Shown here in pieces: positions 24,232 to 34,065 of a stretch of DNA of 64,000 nt. The notes below the pieces were generated by a model that did not search any database, had not been told where the DNA came from, and saw only the letters and a list, made by a program, of their open reading frames with translations. A program made the translations under genes and the position numbers. Source of the stretch: Treponema putidum (lineage in GTDB: Bacteria > Spirochaetota > Spirochaetia > Treponematales > Treponemataceae); contig NZ_CP009228.1 of NCBI RefSeq assembly GCF_000755145.1, positions 2,279,694-2,343,693 of the forward strand. The letters run 5' to 3'. Each line of letters starts with the position of its first letter. The first letter of the stretch is position 1.

Positions 24232-25296
24232 ATGAGCGATATTGAAAGTCAAATGCTAAAGAAGGGGCTTATAAAAGTCCCCGTTGCCGAAAGCGCCGGA
24301 AAAGAAAGTCCCTATAAGAAAGTTGCTAAATTCCTTTTTATAATAGGAGCGGAGCAGGCTGCCGATATTTTACGCCAGCTTACCAAAGAGCAAATAGACA
24401 AGGTTGTAGCAGAGCTTGTTACGGTTCAATCAATAGATAAAAAAGAAGCCTATGATATTCTAAACGAATTTAACGATATCTATAATAAAAACAAAAATCT
24501 TTTAGGCGGTGTCGATACGGCTAAAACCATTTTAACTGAAGCCTTCGGTGAGGCCAAGGCCGAACAGATTCTTGAAACTGCTGTTCCTCCTAAAATGCCT
24601 AAACCTTTTGAATATCTTGAAGGAATGGATAATGACCGTTTGACGCGAATTTTACAAGGTGAGCTTCCTGCTACAAAGGCTATAGTTCTTTCCCAGTTGG
24701 AGCCTAAGCAGGCTGCGGCCTATATAAGTTCTATCGAAGATGAAGACGAAAAAAAAGACATTGTCTTACGCCTTGCAAAACTTAAAAAAATAGATGCTGA
24801 AGTTCTTACTCAGGTAAGTGAGGCCTTAAAAAAGAAACTTGCCGACGTAAATTTAAACCGCACAAGCTCTGTTGACGGTGTTTCCGTATTGGCCGATATC
24901 TTACGCAAACTCGATTATGAGACCGGCTCAAGCATCTTGGATTCTCTTAATCTTGAAGATGAGAATCTGACCGAAACTATAAAACGCAAACTTGTTACCC
25001 TTGATGATGTTATAAATATGTATCCAAAGCATATTCAATATCTAATCTCTCCTATGACCGATAAGGAATTGGCTCTTTTAATACATAAACAAAGTGAAGA
25101 ATTCAGAAAGGTAATATTGGCGAATATGTCTAAAAGCAGGGCAGCCTTAGTTCTCGATGAAGAGCAGTATATGGGGCCTGTTCTTAAGAGGGATTTAAAT
25201 AATGCCGTTGACCACTTTTTAGCCCGAGTTAAAAATGAAGCGGAACGGGGAAGAGTTACTATAGTAAAAGATGAAGACGATAAGTTTGTGTATTAG
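24232..25296 (+). CDS. fliG1: FliG1-type flagellar switch homologue
   Basis: A 354-residue FliG paralogue. Spirochaetes have two: FliG2 in the flagellar operons as the rotor protein, and a divergent stand-alone FliG1, as here. The N-terminal domain (KVAKFLFIIGAEQAADILRQL) and middle domain (LQGELPATKAIVLSQLEPKQAAAYISSI, where the usual EHPQ motif reads LEPKQ) are clear. The C-terminal torque domain is present (FRKVILANMSKSRAALVL) but its charged residues depart from the E. coli pattern. The ATG at 24232 follows a GAGG site; an in-frame ATG at 24157 is upstream of the promoter. No other flagellar gene is near. Confidence 0.85.
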   Translation: MSDIESQMLKKGLIKVPVAESAGKESPYKKVAKFLFIIGAEQAADILRQLTKEQIDKVVAELVTVQSIDKKEAYDILNEFNDIYNKNKNLLGGVDTAKTILTEAFGEAKAEQILETAVPPKMPKPFEYLEGMDNDRLTRILQGELPATKAIVLSQLEPKQAAAYISSIEDEDEKKDIVLRLAKLKKIDAEVLTQVSEALKKKLADVNLNRTSSVDGVSVLADILRKLDYETGSSILDSLNLEDENLTETIKRKLVTLDDVINMYPKHIQYLISPMTDKELALLIHKQSEEFRKVILANMSKSRAALVLDEEQYMGPVLKRDLNNAVDHFLARVKNEAERGRVTIVKDEDDKFVY

Positions 25297-25361
25297 ATAT
25301 CTAAAGATTCCCCCGATTGAATAAAATAAAAATTTATGTAAAATGATAGATGGAGAAAACT

Positions 25362-26063
25362 ATGATAACCGGAAAACGTTTTAAATTTATTCTATTGACT
25401 TTTATTTTTGCTGCAGGCCTTTTTTTTATACGGGACGGCCGCTTTTTTTCACAGGCCGGTATTCTTTTTGCGCAGGATAAGCCTGATGCATTGAAGCTAT
25501 ATAGAAACGGCAGAAGTCTTGATTCCATAGGAAGAAGGGAAGATGCCCGAACAGCTTATCTATCCGCCATAGAAATTTGCCGTAATGAATTAAAGGTAAA
25601 TTCCAAAAATATGGATTCTTATGCCGTATATACATGGTGCCTTTTTAGATTGGGACGATACAAGGACACCGAGTTAGTTTGTAATGATGCCCTAAAAATC
25701 GGAAAAGATGCCAGAATTATTGAAACCTTGGGAGAGGCTCAGTTTTTCCTTGGGAATTATAAAGACTCTTTGAGGAACATGGAGATGTATATCGAGATGG
25801 CTCCCAACGGCGAGCGTATAAGCGTTGCCCATTTTTTTGTCGGAGAGATTTACCGAAACACAAAAAAATATCATAAAGCCGATATTGCCTATTCCATTTC
25901 AGTGCACTTGGAACCATCCAATTCTCTTTGGTGGTATAGATTAGGCATAGTCCGTGAAGCGGCCGGAGAAAAAGCCGGAGCTGCTCTTGCCTATCAAACA
26001 GCGGTAAGACTCCGTCCTAATTTTAAGGAAGCGGCCGAAGCCCTTAATCGGGTAAAAATGTAA
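25362..26063 (+). CDS. Exported TPR protein
   Basis: A 233-residue protein with a signal peptide or anchor (residues 6-22, FKFILLTFIFAAGLFF) followed by about four TPR units (for example DAYAVYTWCLFRLGRY-like and LWWYRLGIVREAAGEKAGAALAYQTAV). The start ATG at 25362 is set by a GGAG site; an ATG at 25350 lies on that site. The stop codon abuts the mfd ATG without a gap. It likely acts as a periplasmic scaffold. No partner is readable. Confidence 0.82.
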   Translation: MITGKRFKFILLTFIFAAGLFFIRDGRFFSQAGILFAQDKPDALKLYRNGRSLDSIGRREDARTAYLSAIEICRNELKVNSKNMDSYAVYTWCLFRLGRYKDTELVCNDALKIGKDARIIETLGEAQFFLGNYKDSLRNMEMYIEMAPNGERISVAHFFVGEIYRNTKKYHKADIAYSISVHLEPSNSLWWYRLGIVREAAGEKAGAALAYQTAVRLRPNFKEAAEALNRVKM

Positions 26064-29000
26064 ATGCCCCTGCCTATAATAGATTCCTTACAAAATTCTA
26101 TCCGCTCATGGAAGGATATGAAAAATGCTTTCGATGAGATAGATCAAAATTCTTATCCCTACAACATTACAGGAATTTCGGGAGGCCTTTTCGGCTTTTT
26201 TTTAACGGAATATTTGTACAAGACCCGTAAACCTGTCCTCGTGGTAGTTCCGACAGAAAAGGAAGCGGAGGCCGTAAGAGCCGACTTGGATTTTTCCGGA
26301 ATAGAAAATTTTGTCTTGCCTTGGTGGGGCTCTCTTGCCTATAGGCCTATTTCGCCGACGGCCCCCGTGTTTTCCGAACGGGCAGAAGTGCTGATCCGTT
26401 TGTTGGAAGCAGGGAGTGAATCTTATACAAAAAACAAACCTCCGGTTTTTATTACCTGCCAGCGTTCCTTTTTAACTCCGATTCCTCCTGCCGATTATTT
26501 AAAACAAAACAATATAGAAATCGCTGCGGGTTCAAGCCTTGATATTTTAAGCGTTACAGAGCTTTTAACTCTTTGGGGATATATAAGGGTTCCGCGTGTA
26601 AGTGTGAGGGGCGAGTTTGCTCTTCGTGGAGAAGTATTGGATATCTGCCTAGCTTCCAATTCGGGATCGGAAAAAACGGCTTACCGAATTCAATTTGATT
26701 TTGATAAGGTCGAAAAAATAAAGAGCTTTGATATAGCAAGCCAAGGCTCTTTGGAGGAACATAAAAAAATTAACCTCTATCCCGTAAAGGAAGTAATTTG
26801 GAATGATGAGCGTATCGGCTGCTTGGAAAAAAATTTAAAAACCTATTCGGAATTTTCAGAAAACATTTTAAAAATTATTGATGCGTTAAAAGAATATAAA
26901 ACCTTCGAGGGAGAAGAAATTTTTTATCCTCTTGCGTTTCAAAAATCTTCTTCCGTTTTGGAATATGCGGAATTAAATGACATTCCCGTATTTTATTCCG
27001 ATTATGACAGGCAAAAAAATTCTTCGGATATTTTACTTAGAGAATATATGGGGCTTTATAAAAAAACAAAAATTCAATTTGACGAAAATGAAAAACGAAG
27101 AGCTTTAATTTCAGAATATCCCGAACCTCAACGCATCTTGCTTCAATTTGAAAGCAATGTGCAAAAATATAATAAGTCTATCTTTTTTCGAACCTTAGCC
27201 GAACAAGAATATAAAAATAAAACTCTCACATTTAAAACCGATCCGCCCCGCAGTTTTTTTGGGAACATAGTCTATTTACGCGAAGAATTAAATAATCTTT
27301 TAAATGATAATTGGTCTATATTCGTATTTGCCGAAAGTGATAATCAAGCCCTTCGTATCGAAGAGATTCTGCACGAAGACAGAATAAAAATTTTACCGTA
27401 TAACCTTTCAGGCGGTTTCGGTATTCCTGATCTAAAAATTTTGGTAATCCACGAAAATGAAATTTTCGGCCGCCGCCGAAGAATTCCAAAATCGGTAAAG
27501 ACCGCAAAAAGTTCGGTTATCGATACCTTTATCGAATTAAATCCGGGAGACTATGTTGTTCATGTAAATTACGGCATAGGTAAATTCCGCGGTATTGAAC
27601 GTGTTAAAATTTTGGATACGGAAAGAGATTATATAAATCTTTTATATGCAAATGATGAAACAGTTTTTATTCCGATTGAGCAGGCCGACCTTGTTCAGCG
27701 TTATATAGGAAACGAAGGAGAGGCTCCTCATCTCGATATCCTCGGCTCAAAGTCTTGGGAGAACAGAAAGAACAAGGTAAAAAAATCGGTTGAAGATATA
27801 GCCTCAAAACTCATCGATCTTTATTCTAAAAGGAAGGCAAGTACGGGCTTTGCTTTTCAAAAAGATGATGAATGGCAGACCGCCTTTGAAGCGGCTTTTC
27901 CTTATGAAGAAACCGATGACCAGCTTACCTGTATCGCCGAGGTAAAGGAGGACATGGAAAAACCCGTTCCCATGGATAGACTTATCTGCGGAGATGTAGG
28001 TTACGGTAAAACAGAAGTTGCAATGCGGGCCGCCTTTAAGGCTGTCATGAGCGGTAAGCAGGTTGCCTTTTTGTCCCCCACAACTATTTTGACCGAGCAG
28101 CATTTTGAAACCTTGGACAAGAGATTTAAAAACTTCCCAGTAAAATCAGCCCGCCTTTCCCGATTCGTTCCAAAGGGTGAACAAAAAAAATTCTTGAAAA
28201 ACTAAAAAACGGGGATGTGGATATTCTGGTCGGAACTCACCGTATAATTCAAAAGGATGTTGTCTTTAAAGACTTAGGTTTGATGATTGTCGATGAAGAG
28301 CAGCGTTTCGGTGTTAAGGATAAAGAAAGATTAAAACAGATGAAGCACAATGTGGATTGCCTTTCCCTTTCTGCAACTCCCATTCCTAGAACTCTTCATA
28401 TGTCGCTTTTAAAAATAAGAGACATGAGTGTAATTGCAACTCCTCCTCAAAATAGAAAGCCTGTTGAAACGGTTATCGCCGAGTTCAATGCGGAAAAAGT
28501 TGCCGAAGTTATAAGACGGGAATCGGAGAGAGGAGGACAGGTTTTTTATCTTCATAACAGGGTTGAAAGTTTAGATGAAACTCTTTTTATGCTTCAATCT
28601 CTTTTGCCTGAGATTATGATTGAAACGGCACACGGCCAAATGCCTCCAGACAAATTAGAAGAAATTTTTGAACGCTTTAGTTTAGGCGGCTTTCAGGTTT
28701 TAATTGCTACCACCATTATCGAAAACGGCATTGACATTCCAAATGCCAATACCATTATCATAGATAGGGCTGACATGTACGGTATTTCCCAGCTTTATCA
28801 GTTGAGGGGAAGGGTAGGCCGCTCCGATAAAAAAGCTTATGCCTATCTGTTGTATCCTGACGATAAGGCTCTTTCCGAAATTGCTATGAAGAGGCTTCAA
28901 GTTATTTCAGACTTTACAGAGCTCGGTTCCGGTTTTAAGATTGCGATGAAGGATATGGAAATAAGAGGAGCCGGAAATCTTTTAGGCAGGGAACAATCGG

Positions 29001-29530
29001 GCGATATTTATTCCGTCGGTTTCGATTTATATTTGCGTCTTTTGGACGAGGCTGTTCAAAAACTTCAAAACCAAGATTATGAACCTGTTCAAGAATCCGT
29101 TATCGAGCTTGAGTATTCGGGCTTCATACCCGATTCCTATATTTCAAGCCCAGAAACTAAAATGGAAGTTTATAAAAAAATTGCTGCCGTTAAAGTGCAG
29201 AGAGACCTCGACAGAGTCTACTCGGAAATCCTTGACCGCTTCGGACCCGCCCCTTCCGAGGTGGAAAGTCTTTTGGCTCTTTCCGAAATAAAAATTATCT
29301 GCAATCATCTTTCTATTGCAAGCCTAAAAGAAAGAAAGGCTGCCGTCCGCATAGAGTTTGCCCGAGTTTCAAAAATCTCGGTGGATAAACTTTTGCGCAT
29401 GATAAAAGAATCTGCTGGCCGTGTCAGCCTTGACCCTAAAGCTCCGAATGTCCTCATCCTCCAAACCGGTAAAATCGGTCTAAAAGAAAAAAGCGAATTC
29501 ATCCGCGAAAAACTCGGCAGCTTGATGTAG
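26064..29530 (+). pseudogene. mfd: Transcription-repair coupling factor Mfd, split by one homopolymer indel
   Basis: Mfd pushes stalled RNA polymerase off damaged DNA and brings in UvrA. The gene reads as two frames, 26064-28205 and 28217-29530, meeting at an A8 run (28183-28190). Adding one A restores GEQKKILEKLKNGDVDILVG and a protein of about 1155 residues, the normal size. Order of parts: UvrB-like N-terminal domain, RNA polymerase interaction domain (FIELNPGDYVVHVNYGIGKF), helicase motor with GDVGYGKTEVAMRAAFKA and DEEQRFGV, then the TRCF C-terminal domain. All motor motifs are intact on either side, so a sequencing error is likely. It abuts the TPR gene. Confidence 0.92.
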
Positions 29531-29751
29531 GAAAATTAGCCTCAAAGGTCCTAAGAGCGCAAAGACATAGTTTCACTGTGTCAATAGTTTAAGTATTTAT
29601 TTTACAGATTAAAAATTTACCGATTTGAAGTTTGTAAACCAAAAAAATATGCGACATTTTATGCGACAGTCCATCAAAAAGAGAAAAGAAAGTGAAGTTT
29701 TCAAGGGGTTGAAAACTTGTAAGTCTATACTGGATATAGAGTTACAAAATA

Positions 29752-29823
29752 AGCGGATGATGGGAGTCGAACCCACGTCTCCAGCTTGGAAGGCTGGGGT
29801 AATAGCCGTTATACGACATCCGC
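29752..29823 (-). tRNA. tRNA-Gly (anticodon TCC)
   Basis: A 72-nt cloverleaf on the minus strand with acceptor GCGGATG/CATCCGC, anticodon loop CTTCCAA and T loop TTCGACT, discriminator T. CCA is not encoded. It is transcribed from the promoter just upstream at 29834-29862 and faces away from mfd. Confidence 0.94.
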
Positions 29824-29833
29824 AATAACAAGT

Positions 29834-29862
29834 ATTATATAGATTTTTAAAATTTATGTCAA
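29834..29862 (-). promoter_or_regulatory. Consensus promoter of tRNA-Gly
   Basis: On the minus strand, -35 TTGACA (29862-29857), 17-bp spacer and -10 TATAAT (29839-29834), both perfect matches. The tRNA begins 10 bases beyond the -10. Confidence 0.8.
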
Positions 29863-29921
29863 TACTTTTTTTTAAAAAAATTGCAGTTACCTACATAAAA
29901 CATATATTGAGCTTGGCTGTC

Positions 29922-30998
29922 TTAAAGTTTATTTATGCTCAATAAAACCGAGTCTATGGTGGGAATTATCATTTTAGGTTTGATTTCGTGTTTTACCGAT
30001 AATAACTTGTAAAAGACATTGAATGCTTCTTGTATTGATTTTCCTATTCGGCTTTTAAAATTCATCTTTGCTTTTAGCATCCATTTTGATATATATATCA
30101 TTCCTATCAACACAATAGCTTTTTCAAACCCTCTTAATAGGGCTTGATTGGTTATATCGATGCTTCCTATGCTAAAAATTATTTTTCCCATTGGCGGAAA
30201 AAGGTTAAACACCGTAATGGCCGTAAACATAAAAATTAAATTTAAAAAATTCAGTTTTTGTTTATCTGCAGCACAAAGAATCAGAGCTGCTCCTAGGACA
30301 AGGGCTTGTACGGGTAAAAAAGGAACGAAGAGTAAGATTAAAAAAAGGCTTATTCCGGAACCTATTCTAAGGTATTTATCTCTTAGAATACAGTTTGTTG
30401 TTTTTGCCGAGCCGTTTTTATCGTTACCCAGTCTTACCTCTTGTGAATTATCAGGCACAAAATCAAATCTTTCGGCCTTTACCCTTTGGTACCAGACGGA
30501 TTGTATTTCAAATTCGGAAGCAAACCAGCCTATAGCAACGGCAGTTATGGCACCCAGAGAAAATACAGGCGGAATTATATATACAGCCGATTTTCCGAAC
30601 ATTATCAAGACAGCTAAAAGAAATTGAAGGCTGTTTGAAACAAAGGCGCCTGCTAAACTTATTCCCATAAAAGAAATTGCTTTTCGAGGAATTTTTCTCA
30701 TGGCATACATTAAAAGACCTGATGAAAATGTTCCTACTGCAGAAAAAAGAAGTACATACGAAAAAAGCGTTCCCGAAATGAGAGCTTGGCCTAAAACCTT
30801 TATTGCTAAAAGAAGAATAAAGGCCGGAAAAGAGAATAGATCAATACCTAAAAGAAGGGGCAGATTGGCCAAGCCCATCCTAAAAAAAGGAACGGGCTTG
30901 GGTATCATTATCTCGATTGCCGAAAGAAAAAAACAAAATCCTCCAAACAATGGAATAAGGGAATCTGCCTTTTTAGTTTTTAATGACAACCCGAGCAT
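29922..30998 (-). CDS. Gx-type transporter family membrane protein with extra C-terminal domain
   Basis: A 358-residue polytopic membrane protein. The N-terminal 170 residues match the Gx transporter / 'heptaprenyl diphosphate synthase component I' family (LIPLFGGFCFFLSAIEIMIP, FFRMGLANLPLLLG, with many glycine-hydrophobic helices). A hydrophilic loop (about residues 170-215) leads to a second set of helices and a basic tail (YISKWMLKAKMNFKSRIGKSIQEAF) that recalls ECF T-component coupling helices. The gene overlaps the end of the SlyD-like gene upstream by about 19 bp, so the two are coupled. Substrate is unknown; synthase activity is unlikely. Confidence 0.78.
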   Translation of the reverse strand: MLGLSLKTKKADSLIPLFGGFCFFLSAIEIMIPKPVPFFRMGLANLPLLLGIDLFSFPAFILLLAIKVLGQALISGTLFSYVLLFSAVGTFSSGLLMYAMRKIPRKAISFMGISLAGAFVSNSLQFLLAVLIMFGKSAVYIIPPVFSLGAITAVAIGWFASEFEIQSVWYQRVKAERFDFVPDNSQEVRLGNDKNGSAKTTNCILRDKYLRIGSGISLFLILLFVPFLPVQALVLGAALILCAADKQKLNFLNLIFMFTAITVFNLFPPMGKIIFSIGSIDITNQALLRGFEKAIVLIGMIYISKWMLKAKMNFKSRIGKSIQEAFNVFYKLLSVKHEIKPKMIIPTIDSVLLSINKL

Positions 30999-31519
30999 CC
31001 GCAGCTGCAAGCATTTTCGTCATATTCATGACCGCACCCGCATCCGCAGCCTCCGGACATTTGCTGAATTAGAGCCTGTAATTCTTCTTCGGAGGTCTTT
31101 TTTACCGATAAGACTTTTACATCAAAATGGAGAGTTTCTCCTGCCAGAGGATGATTTGCATCTATGGTAATCTTATCTCCGTCTATGTTTGTAATTCTTA
31201 CAATTCTGGTGTGATGACCTTCTCCGGCCTCAAAGTCCATACCGACTTCAAGTTTTACACCCTCAGGGAATTGTGCCCTGGTTGTTTCGACTATCAGATC
31301 GTCAAAAACTTCACCATAGGCTTCTTCAGGAGGAATAACTTGTTTAAACTCTGCTCCTTCTTCTTTGCCTTCAAGGGCTTTTTCCAAGCCTGAAATAATC
31401 ATATTATATCCGTGGATATACTCCAATGGACCCATTACATCGGACGAATCAAGAACTTCGCCGTTAGCATCTTTCAGTGTGTATTCCAAACTGACTGTTG
31501 TATCTTTTTCTATTTTCAT
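30980..31519 (-). CDS. slyD: SlyD-like FKBP peptidyl-prolyl isomerase with metal-binding tail
   Basis: A 179-residue two-domain SlyD: an FKBP isomerase core (KDTTVSLEYTLKDANGEVLDSS and PPEEAYGE) with the inserted chaperone flap (FPEGVKLEVGMDFEAGEG) and the conserved DANHPLAGETLHFDVKVL block. The C-terminal tail is rich in Cys and His (seven Cys and two His within 22 residues), as in SlyD proteins that bind nickel or other soft metals. The ATG at 31519 gives the family start; another at 31537 is not preferred. It is co-transcribed with the Gx-type membrane protein, hinting at a metal role, which remains inference. Confidence 0.9.
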   Translation of the reverse strand: MKIEKDTTVSLEYTLKDANGEVLDSSDVMGPLEYIHGYNMIISGLEKALEGKEEGAEFKQVIPPEEAYGEVFDDLIVETTRAQFPEGVKLEVGMDFEAGEGHHTRIVRITNIDGDKITIDANHPLAGETLHFDVKVLSVKKTSEEELQALIQQMSGGCGCGCGHEYDENACSCGCSGCH

Positions 31520-31657
31520 TGTAAAATGATAATACATATTTTATAAACAAAAATCAAGAGTAAAGGCGATACTGCACCTATTGATTTTTTATACAAAATG
31601 TTTTAAACTTAATTTAATGCAGTTATTGCAGGTTTCAACAATGTACCGGAGGACAAA

Positions 31658-32065
31658 ATGTTACCTTTTTATTTTCTTTCAATTACAACAAATTTGATTA
31701 TGGGACTTATTCTCGTATTTTTTGACAGGACTGTTAGAGGTGATGAACCTGCCGACCGCGAAAATAAATATCCTGTTTTAAGGGAGCCGACCTTTTTGCT
31801 ATTAGTTACCATATTTTCAGGTTTTACGGCAATTTCAAAGATGCTAAGTCCTATTGGAACCAATATAGTAATATTGGGAGATTTTTTACCTGTTGTTGCC
31901 GGGCTTGCAGGTTCAATTGTATTTTTGGGAAGATATTTGGAGTCTATTTCTGCTTCTTTACCCGACTTTTTCGGCTTAGTAAAAAATTATGACGAAATAA
32001 TAGGTTATGTATGTTTGGCTTCTTCTGTCTTGCACCTCTTATTTTCAAAGGCTATCTTTATTTAA
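31658..32065 (+). CDS. Small integral membrane protein, unknown
   Basis: A 135-residue hydrophobic protein with about four membrane helices (near residues 2-18, 44-62, 68-90 and 113-132) and one polar loop (DRTVRGDEPADRENKYP). A strong CGGAGGA ribosome site precedes the ATG. It lies just ahead of the lipoprotein and the spiro-SPASM gene in the same direction, so it may head that transcript. I do not recognise the family. Confidence 0.75.
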   Translation: MLPFYFLSITTNLIMGLILVFFDRTVRGDEPADRENKYPVLREPTFLLLVTIFSGFTAISKMLSPIGTNIVILGDFLPVVAGLAGSIVFLGRYLESISASLPDFFGLVKNYDEIIGYVCLASSVLHLLFSKAIFI

Positions 32066-32106
32066 TATTACCGTATTTGAATTTACAAATAAACGGGTTT
32101 TAATTT

Positions 32107-32466
32107 ATGAAGCGGTTAGCTGCTGTTTTCTTATTTTTTATTTTTACAAGCTTTCTGTCATGTTCAAAGGAAGATTCCTTGCAGACATTGGATTTGCCGC
32201 CGGATTCGGCTATGAACGATGCAAACCGCTTTGCCCTAATAATTGAAACCTATGTGTCACTTTTAGATAAGCCGGGAAGTGACGGCATAACTATTTCTCA
32301 TGCCCGAAAATTGGATGTCTTTCCCGTTGAGGGGCTTGAGATTGTAAAAGAAGATGAAGAACAGATTCTTTGGGTTAACTTAGGAAAAGGCTGGATTCAA
32401 AGATCAAGTGTTCAGCTTTATTCTTCCAAAGAAAAAGTATTGACTGCGGCTAAAAAATTAAAATAA
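32107..32466 (+). CDS. Small lipoprotein, unknown
   Basis: A 119-residue protein with a lipoprotein signal (MKRLAAVFLFFIFTSFLSC, lipobox SFLSC with the lipid cysteine at residue 19). The mature part begins SKEDSLQTL and has an SH3-like feel (YVSLLDKPGSDGITISHARKL and GKGWIQRSSVQLYSS), like bacterial SH3 domains of envelope proteins. It is 41 bp after a membrane protein gene and 27 bp before the spiro-SPASM gene. Role is unknown. Confidence 0.78.
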   Translation: MKRLAAVFLFFIFTSFLSCSKEDSLQTLDLPPDSAMNDANRFALIIETYVSLLDKPGSDGITISHARKLDVFPVEGLEIVKEDEEQILWVNLGKGWIQRSSVQLYSSKEKVLTAAKKLK

Positions 32467-32493
32467 AGGCATTTTTTTGCCGATATAGGAGCT

Positions 32494-34065
32494 ATGAAGT
32501 CTTTTGCTGTTTTATCCGCCTATGATATTTCGGAATATTCGTTTAAAAAACTCGAAAACGGTATCGTACCCTTTGAAGCCTCTTTCCGTGCTGCCGCGGC
32601 CTTTCCCGATTGCAAAAAAATAATTGTTTTAACCTCTGCTTCATGTGAAACTAATATCGTTTCCATATTAAAAAATATAAAATCGGATGAGATAAAAATA
32701 GAGTGGAAGGTTAAGGTTTTAGAAAAAATAAGTCCCAAACTTGTATTTTCCGAAGCTGCAAAAGAAGCCGAAGCGGGATCTTCCTGTTTTGAAAATGTTT
32801 TCTTTTTGCATGGGGATGAGCCCTTTATCGATTTAAGCGCAACGGAAAAACTTTTTAAGCAGCATTTGGAATACAGGGCCGAGTACAGCTTTGCCGACGG
32901 ATATCCTGAGGGACTTATCCCTGAAATTCTTACCTCAGGTCTTTGTCCGATTCTTGCAAAGCTTTCAGATAATGAAACTTCGTTTGAGCGCTCTTTTATT
33001 TTTGATACGATAAAAAAAGAAATAAACAGCTATGATATTGAAACTATGGTAGCCCCCTTTGATTTAAGGCATCTAAGGCTCCGCTTTGCAGCCGACTCAA
33101 AACGCAATGCTCTTTTATGCAGCCGTTTTACAGGCATAAATGCGGAAAACTATGCAAAACTGATTGAAGAAAAAAAAGAAGACCTTTTTACTCTTCCTGC
33201 ATATTATGCCCTCGAAATAAATTCTTCTTATCCCTTGAAGTCAATATATAAGCCTAATAAAGTTTTAGAACTTGAAGAAAAAAGAGAAATGGATAAGGCG
33301 GCTCTTTTTTCTCTTATCGAAAAAATTGCGGAATATTCCGATGATGCCGTAATTTCTCTTTCGGTTTTTGGAGAGCCTTCCATGTATCAAGATTGCCTTT
33401 CGGTAATCGAAAAAATTTTATCATTTCCTAAGCTATCCGTTTTGATTGAAACTTGCGGTTTATATTGGCCTTCATCATTTATAGAGCGGCTTGAAAAAAT
33501 TATTGATGTTTCTCCCAAAAGAAAAAACAAGATGCTTCCGGTTTATTGGATTGTATGTATTGATGCGGTCAGTTCAGGAATGTATGCTAAGGTTCACAGT
33601 CTTCCTGAAGATGAGGCAAACATTAAATTAAAACAAGCTCTTACTTTTGCTGACAGTGTAAAAAAAGTTTTTCCCGATGCTGTGTGGGCTCAAATTATGC
33701 GCATGAATGAAAACGAAATTGAAGTTGAGCCTTTTTACCGTTTTTGGAAAAACTTGGGGGTAAAAGTAATTATTCAAAAATATGACACCTTTTGTAAATT
33801 ACTTGAGGATAAAAGAGTTGCAGACTTATCTCCTTTTAACCGTCATCCTTGTTGGCATTTAAAAAGGGATATGTATATCTTGGCTGACGGTTCGGTGCCT
33901 CTTTGCAAAGAAGATGTTAAAAGGAAAAATATTTTAGGAAATGCTTTTTCAGAAAGTTTAGATTCAATCCGTAAAAAAACATTCGAGGTATATAAAAAGC
34001 ATTTAGAATGCAAATACGGAGACTTATGCGGAGCTTGCGATGAATACTATACCTACAATTTTTAA
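32494..34065 (+). CDS. Spiro-SPASM protein: degenerate radical-SAM-like protein with SPASM domain
   Basis: A 523-residue protein matching the layout of the spirochaete-only 'spiro-SPASM' family. Residues 1-250 resemble a worn nucleotidyltransferase (FLHGDEPFIDLSATE). Residues 250-440 resemble a radical SAM barrel (VISLSVFGEPSMYQD and LSVLIETCGLYWP), but where CxxxCxxC should sit the sequence reads YPLKSIYKPN, so all three cluster cysteines are replaced. The last 80 residues keep a SPASM-type cysteine set (HPCWHLKRDM, DGSVPLCKED, LECKYGDLCGAC). It overlaps the next gene by 26 bp. No SAM chemistry is expected from the barrel; an adaptor or a reassigned enzyme is more likely. Confidence 0.85.
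   Translation: MKSFAVLSAYDISEYSFKKLENGIVPFEASFRAAAAFPDCKKIIVLTSASCETNIVSILKNIKSDEIKIEWKVKVLEKISPKLVFSEAAKEAEAGSSCFENVFFLHGDEPFIDLSATEKLFKQHLEYRAEYSFADGYPEGLIPEILTSGLCPILAKLSDNETSFERSFIFDTIKKEINSYDIETMVAPFDLRHLRLRFAADSKRNALLCSRFTGINAENYAKLIEEKKEDLFTLPAYYALEINSSYPLKSIYKPNKVLELEEKREMDKAALFSLIEKIAEYSDDAVISLSVFGEPSMYQDCLSVIEKILSFPKLSVLIETCGLYWPSSFIERLEKIIDVSPKRKNKMLPVYWIVCIDAVSSGMYAKVHSLPEDEANIKLKQALTFADSVKKVFPDAVWAQIMRMNENEIEVEPFYRFWKNLGVKVIIQKYDTFCKLLEDKRVADLSPFNRHPCWHLKRDMYILADGSVPLCKEDVKRKNILGNAFSESLDSIRKKTFEVYKKHLECKYGDLCGACDEYYTYNF

Noticed and set aside
29531-29751. Possible integrase remnant beside the tRNA-Gly 3' end
   Set aside because: Only a short basic stretch (MRHFMRQSIKKRK) and a TATGCGACA direct repeat are seen; no catalytic residues or clear att repeats.
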